Source: DYGX01 sp035325905
GTDB taxonomy: Bacteria; Chloroflexota; Anaerolineae; Aggregatilineales; Aggregatilineaceae
Direction: 5' to 3'
Assembly: GCA_035325905.1 (NCBI GenBank)
Contig: DAOKYY010000073.1
Span: 1-19,512 of the forward strand
Length of the DNA: 19,512 nt
The position numbers and the translations under genes were made by a program. The first letter of the stretch is position 1. Every line of letters begins with the position of its first letter. Of the stretch, positions 17,121-19,512 are shown one piece after another. Below the pieces are notes generated by a model. It saw only the letters and a program-made list of their open reading frames with translations, was not told the DNA's origin and made no database searches.

Positions 17121-19512
17121 ATGTCTGACAAAAAAGACTTCGTGCATCTGCATGTGCATACCGAGTTCAGCCTGCTCGACGGCATGAGCCGGATCAACAA
17201 GCTCGTCAGCCGCGCGGTCGAGACCGGCATGGACACGCTGGCGATTACCGACCACGGCACGATGTACGGCGTGATCGATTTTTACCGCGCCTGCAAAGCC
17301 GCCGGGGTCAAGCCGATCATCGGCATGGAGGCGTACCTGGCGCGGCGCAGCATGACCGACCGCGACCCGCAGTTCGACCAGCGGCCCTATCACATGCTGC
17401 TGCTGGCGCGCAACGAGACCGGCTACAGGAACCTGCTGAAGATCGCCTCGGCCTCGCAGCTTGAGGGCTACTATTACCGCCCGCGCATCGATCACGACTT
17501 CTTAGAGCGCCACGCCGACGGGCTGCTCGCGACATCCGGCTGCCTCGCCGCCGAGATTCCGCGCATCCTTGAGGAAGGCCGCGAGGCCGACGCGCTGGCG
17601 CAGATCGGCTGGTACCGGGACGTGTTCGGGCCGGAGAATTTCTTTCTGGAGCTTCAGCACCACAACATCGAGGAATTGCACCGGCTGAATTCCTGGCTGC
17701 TCGCCAACCAGGATTACGCGCGCGTCCCGGTCGTGGCGACCAACGACGTGCATTACGTGCTCGACGACGACTACGACGCGCACGACACGCTGCTTTGCAT
17801 CCAGACCGGCAACGTCAAAACCGAGCAGAACCGGCTGCGCTTCGCCAGCCGCAGTTTCCACCTGCGCACGCCGGAGGAGATGTGGCGGCTGTTCGCGGAC
17901 GTGCCAGAGGCGCTGGCGAACACGCGGCGGATCGCGGAGATGTGCGACCTCAGCCTCGAATCGAACGGCTATCATCTGCCGGTCTTCCCGGTGCCGCCCG
18001 GATTCACCGCCGAGACGTATCTGCGCCACCTGTGCGAGCGCGGCCTGCGCTGGCGCTATGGCAGCCGCGCCGATTCGGCGGAGATCCGGCAGCGGCTCGA
18101 CTTCGAGCTGGCGACGATCCACGACATGGGCTTCGACACCTATTTCCTGATCGTGTGGGACCTGTGCGAGTTCGCGCGGCACGCCGACATCTGGTGGAAC
18201 GTGCGCGGCTCCGGCGCGGGCAGCGTCGCCGCCTACGCGCTGGGGATCACCAACATCGACCCGCTGCGCAACAAGCTGTTGTTCGAGCGCTTCCTCAACC
18301 CCGGCCGCATCTCGATGCCCGACATCGACCTGGACTACCCGGAAGACCGCCGCGCCGAGATGATCGAATACTGCGCGCGCAAATACGGCGAGGACAAGGT
18401 CGCCGCGATCATCACCTTCGGGACGATGGGCAGCAAGGCCGCGATCCGCGACGTGGGCCGCGCGCTCGACTATCCGCTGCCGGAAGTGGACCGCATCGCG
18501 CGGCTGATTCCATCCGGCGCCAAGCCGGTCAAGTTCGACGACGCCCTGGGCGACGACGCTGAAAAGGCGCTGCCCGAACTCAAGGCGCTTTACGAGTCCG
18601 ACCAGGCCGCGCGCCGCCTGATCGACTACGCGCGCCAGCTTGAGGGCATCACGCGCCACGCCAGCACCCACGCCGCCGGGGTGATCGTCGCCGACAAGCC
18701 GCTGGTCGAGTACATCCCGCTGCACCGCCCGACCAAAGGCTCGGCGGAAGACGCGCCGGTCAAGATGGTCACGCAGTTCCCGATGGAAACCTGCGAGTCC
18801 ATCGGGCTGCTCAAGGTGGACTTTCTCGGCCTGTCCACGCTGACGATCATGCGCCTCGCCTGCGAGATGATCGCGCGCTATCACGGCGTGCGCTACGACC
18901 TGTCGAACATCCCGTACCGCGCCGATCCAGGCGACCCCGAACAGGAACAGATGATGCGCGCGGCGTTCGAGATGATGGGGCGCGGCGAGACGATCGGCAT
19001 CTTCCAATTGGAATCGCAGGGGATGCGCCGGATGCTGACCGACATGCGGCCCCAGCGCTTCGAGCACATCGTCGCCGGGATCTCGCTCTACCGTCCCGGC
19101 CCGATGGACTATATCCCGACCTACAACCGGCGCCTGCACGGGCTGGAGCCGGTCGAGTACAAGCATCCGAAGCTGGAGCCGATCCTGGAAGAGACCTACG
19201 GCATCATCGTCTACCAGGAGCAGATTATGCAGATCGGGGCGGAGCTGTTCGGCTACTCGCTGGGCGAGGCCGACCTGATGCGCCGCGCCGTGTCGAAGAA
19301 GAAGAAGGAAGACCTGCAAAAGCACCGCGCGACCTTTGTCGAGCGCGGGCCGGAGCACGGCGTCGACCCCGACACCGCCAACCGCATCTTCGACGACATC
19401 GAGTTCTTCGCGCGCTATGGGTTCAACAAGAGTCACAGCGCCGACTATGCTGTCCTAACCTGCCAGACCGCTTTTCTGAAGTGCCACTATCCGCACGAGT
19501 ATATGGCCGCGC
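17121..19512 (+). CDS. dnaE: DNA polymerase III alpha subunit (DnaE), 5' part
   Basis: This is the replicative polymerase. 797 codons are visible and the gene runs off the window (about 1,100-1,200 residues expected). The N-terminal PHP domain keeps an apparently full metal site: His9 and His11 (HLHVH), Asp44-His45 (TDHG), Glu70, His91, Cys141, Asp209 and His211 (NDVHY). The polymerase core has GSGAGSVAAYALG, the catalytic PDIDLD with Asp401 and Asp403, and Asp567 in KVDFLGL. The last visible part is the FNKSHSADYAVLTCQTAFLK helix. The ATG at 17121 is chosen because FVHLHVH must lie near the N-terminus; the ribosome site is weak (GGGTGAG). No intein or frameshift is seen in the visible part. 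Confidence 0.98.
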   Translation, partial: MSDKKDFVHLHVHTEFSLLDGMSRINKLVSRAVETGMDTLAITDHGTMYGVIDFYRACKAAGVKPIIGMEAYLARRSMTDRDPQFDQRPYHMLLLARNETGYRNLLKIASASQLEGYYYRPRIDHDFLERHADGLLATSGCLAAEIPRILEEGREADALAQIGWYRDVFGPENFFLELQHHNIEELHRLNSWLLANQDYARVPVVATNDVHYVLDDDYDAHDTLLCIQTGNVKTEQNRLRFASRSFHLRTPEEMWRLFADVPEALANTRRIAEMCDLSLESNGYHLPVFPVPPGFTAETYLRHLCERGLRWRYGSRADSAEIRQRLDFELATIHDMGFDTYFLIVWDLCEFARHADIWWNVRGSGAGSVAAYALGITNIDPLRNKLLFERFLNPGRISMPDIDLDYPEDRRAEMIEYCARKYGEDKVAAIITFGTMGSKAAIRDVGRALDYPLPEVDRIARLIPSGAKPVKFDDALGDDAEKALPELKALYESDQAARRLIDYARQLEGITRHASTHAAGVIVADKPLVEYIPLHRPTKGSAEDAPVKMVTQFPMETCESIGLLKVDFLGLSTLTIMRLACEMIARYHGVRYDLSNIPYRADPGDPEQEQMMRAAFEMMGRGETIGIFQLESQGMRRMLTDMRPQRFEHIVAGISLYRPGPMDYIPTYNRRLHGLEPVEYKHPKLEPILEETYGIIVYQEQIMQIGAELFGYSLGEADLMRRAVSKKKKEDLQKHRATFVERGPEHGVDPDTANRIFDDIEFFARYGFNKSHSADYAVLTCQTAFLKCHYPHEYMAA

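Noticed and set aside
17502..19436. Open frame of 644 codons on the minus strand across dnaE
   Set aside because: It is antisense to dnaE, with the same low-complexity Val/Asp/Arg/His composition expected from high-GC third positions.

Overview
This is a GC-rich, gene-dense bacterial chromosome segment carrying mainly housekeeping genes with some lineage-specific hypothetical genes. Gene content and style (SecA with an N-domain insertion, a soluble multi-GAF histidine kinase, MeaB beside a stand-alone B12-binding mutase subunit, small secreted proteins with a Trp/Tyr-rich C-terminal domain, proline/alanine-rich membrane-anchored proteins) suggest a member of the Chloroflexota, probably Anaerolineae-like. 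That placement is an inference from protein character, not from a marker-gene search. No rRNA, tRNA, CRISPR array, prophage or transposase was seen.

Layout. Bases 1-95 (+) hold the last 30 codons of an SRAP (YedK/HMCES-type) protein. A minus-strand block follows: secA (6806-3945) under a strong extended -10 promoter, a 122-aa winged-helix protein (3781-3413) and a 1064-codon PAS-GAF4 histidine kinase (3364-170). Upstream of secA lies a 164-aa protein with one C-terminal membrane segment (7439-6945). Two related secreted proteins (7744-8406 and 10125-10844, both +) flank a minus-strand pair encoding the methylmalonyl-CoA mutase B12-binding subunit (9908-9507) and its GTPase chaperone MeaB (9496-8483). 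Next comes a minus-strand run of fpg/mutM (13902-13084), a membrane-anchored protein with an apparent internal duplication (12990-12004) and an AEC-family permease (11877-10927). A 61-aa membrane protein (14134-14319, +) converges on a large membrane-anchored M23 peptidase (16819-14495, -). The peptidase is divergent from dnaE (17121 to the window end, +), of which 797 codons are visible.

How the genes work together. The secA/winged-helix/kinase block is co-directional and may be partly co-transcribed. The mutase subunit and MeaB are clearly one unit (10-base gap) and belong to B12-dependent methylmalonyl-CoA metabolism, but the catalytic mutase subunit is not here. The two secreted paralogues each have their own promoter-like sequence and a GC-rich hairpin after the stop. 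Two copies of a roughly 70-80 base repeat with two internal hairpins lie in the gaps at 3800-3881 and 14392-14461, each downstream of a minus-strand gene.

The most interesting items are the paralogous secreted pair with a shared cysteine pattern, the dispersed two-hairpin repeat, the membrane-embedded M23 peptidase, and the internally duplicated hypothetical protein. I found no clear sign of a wholly new multi-gene system.
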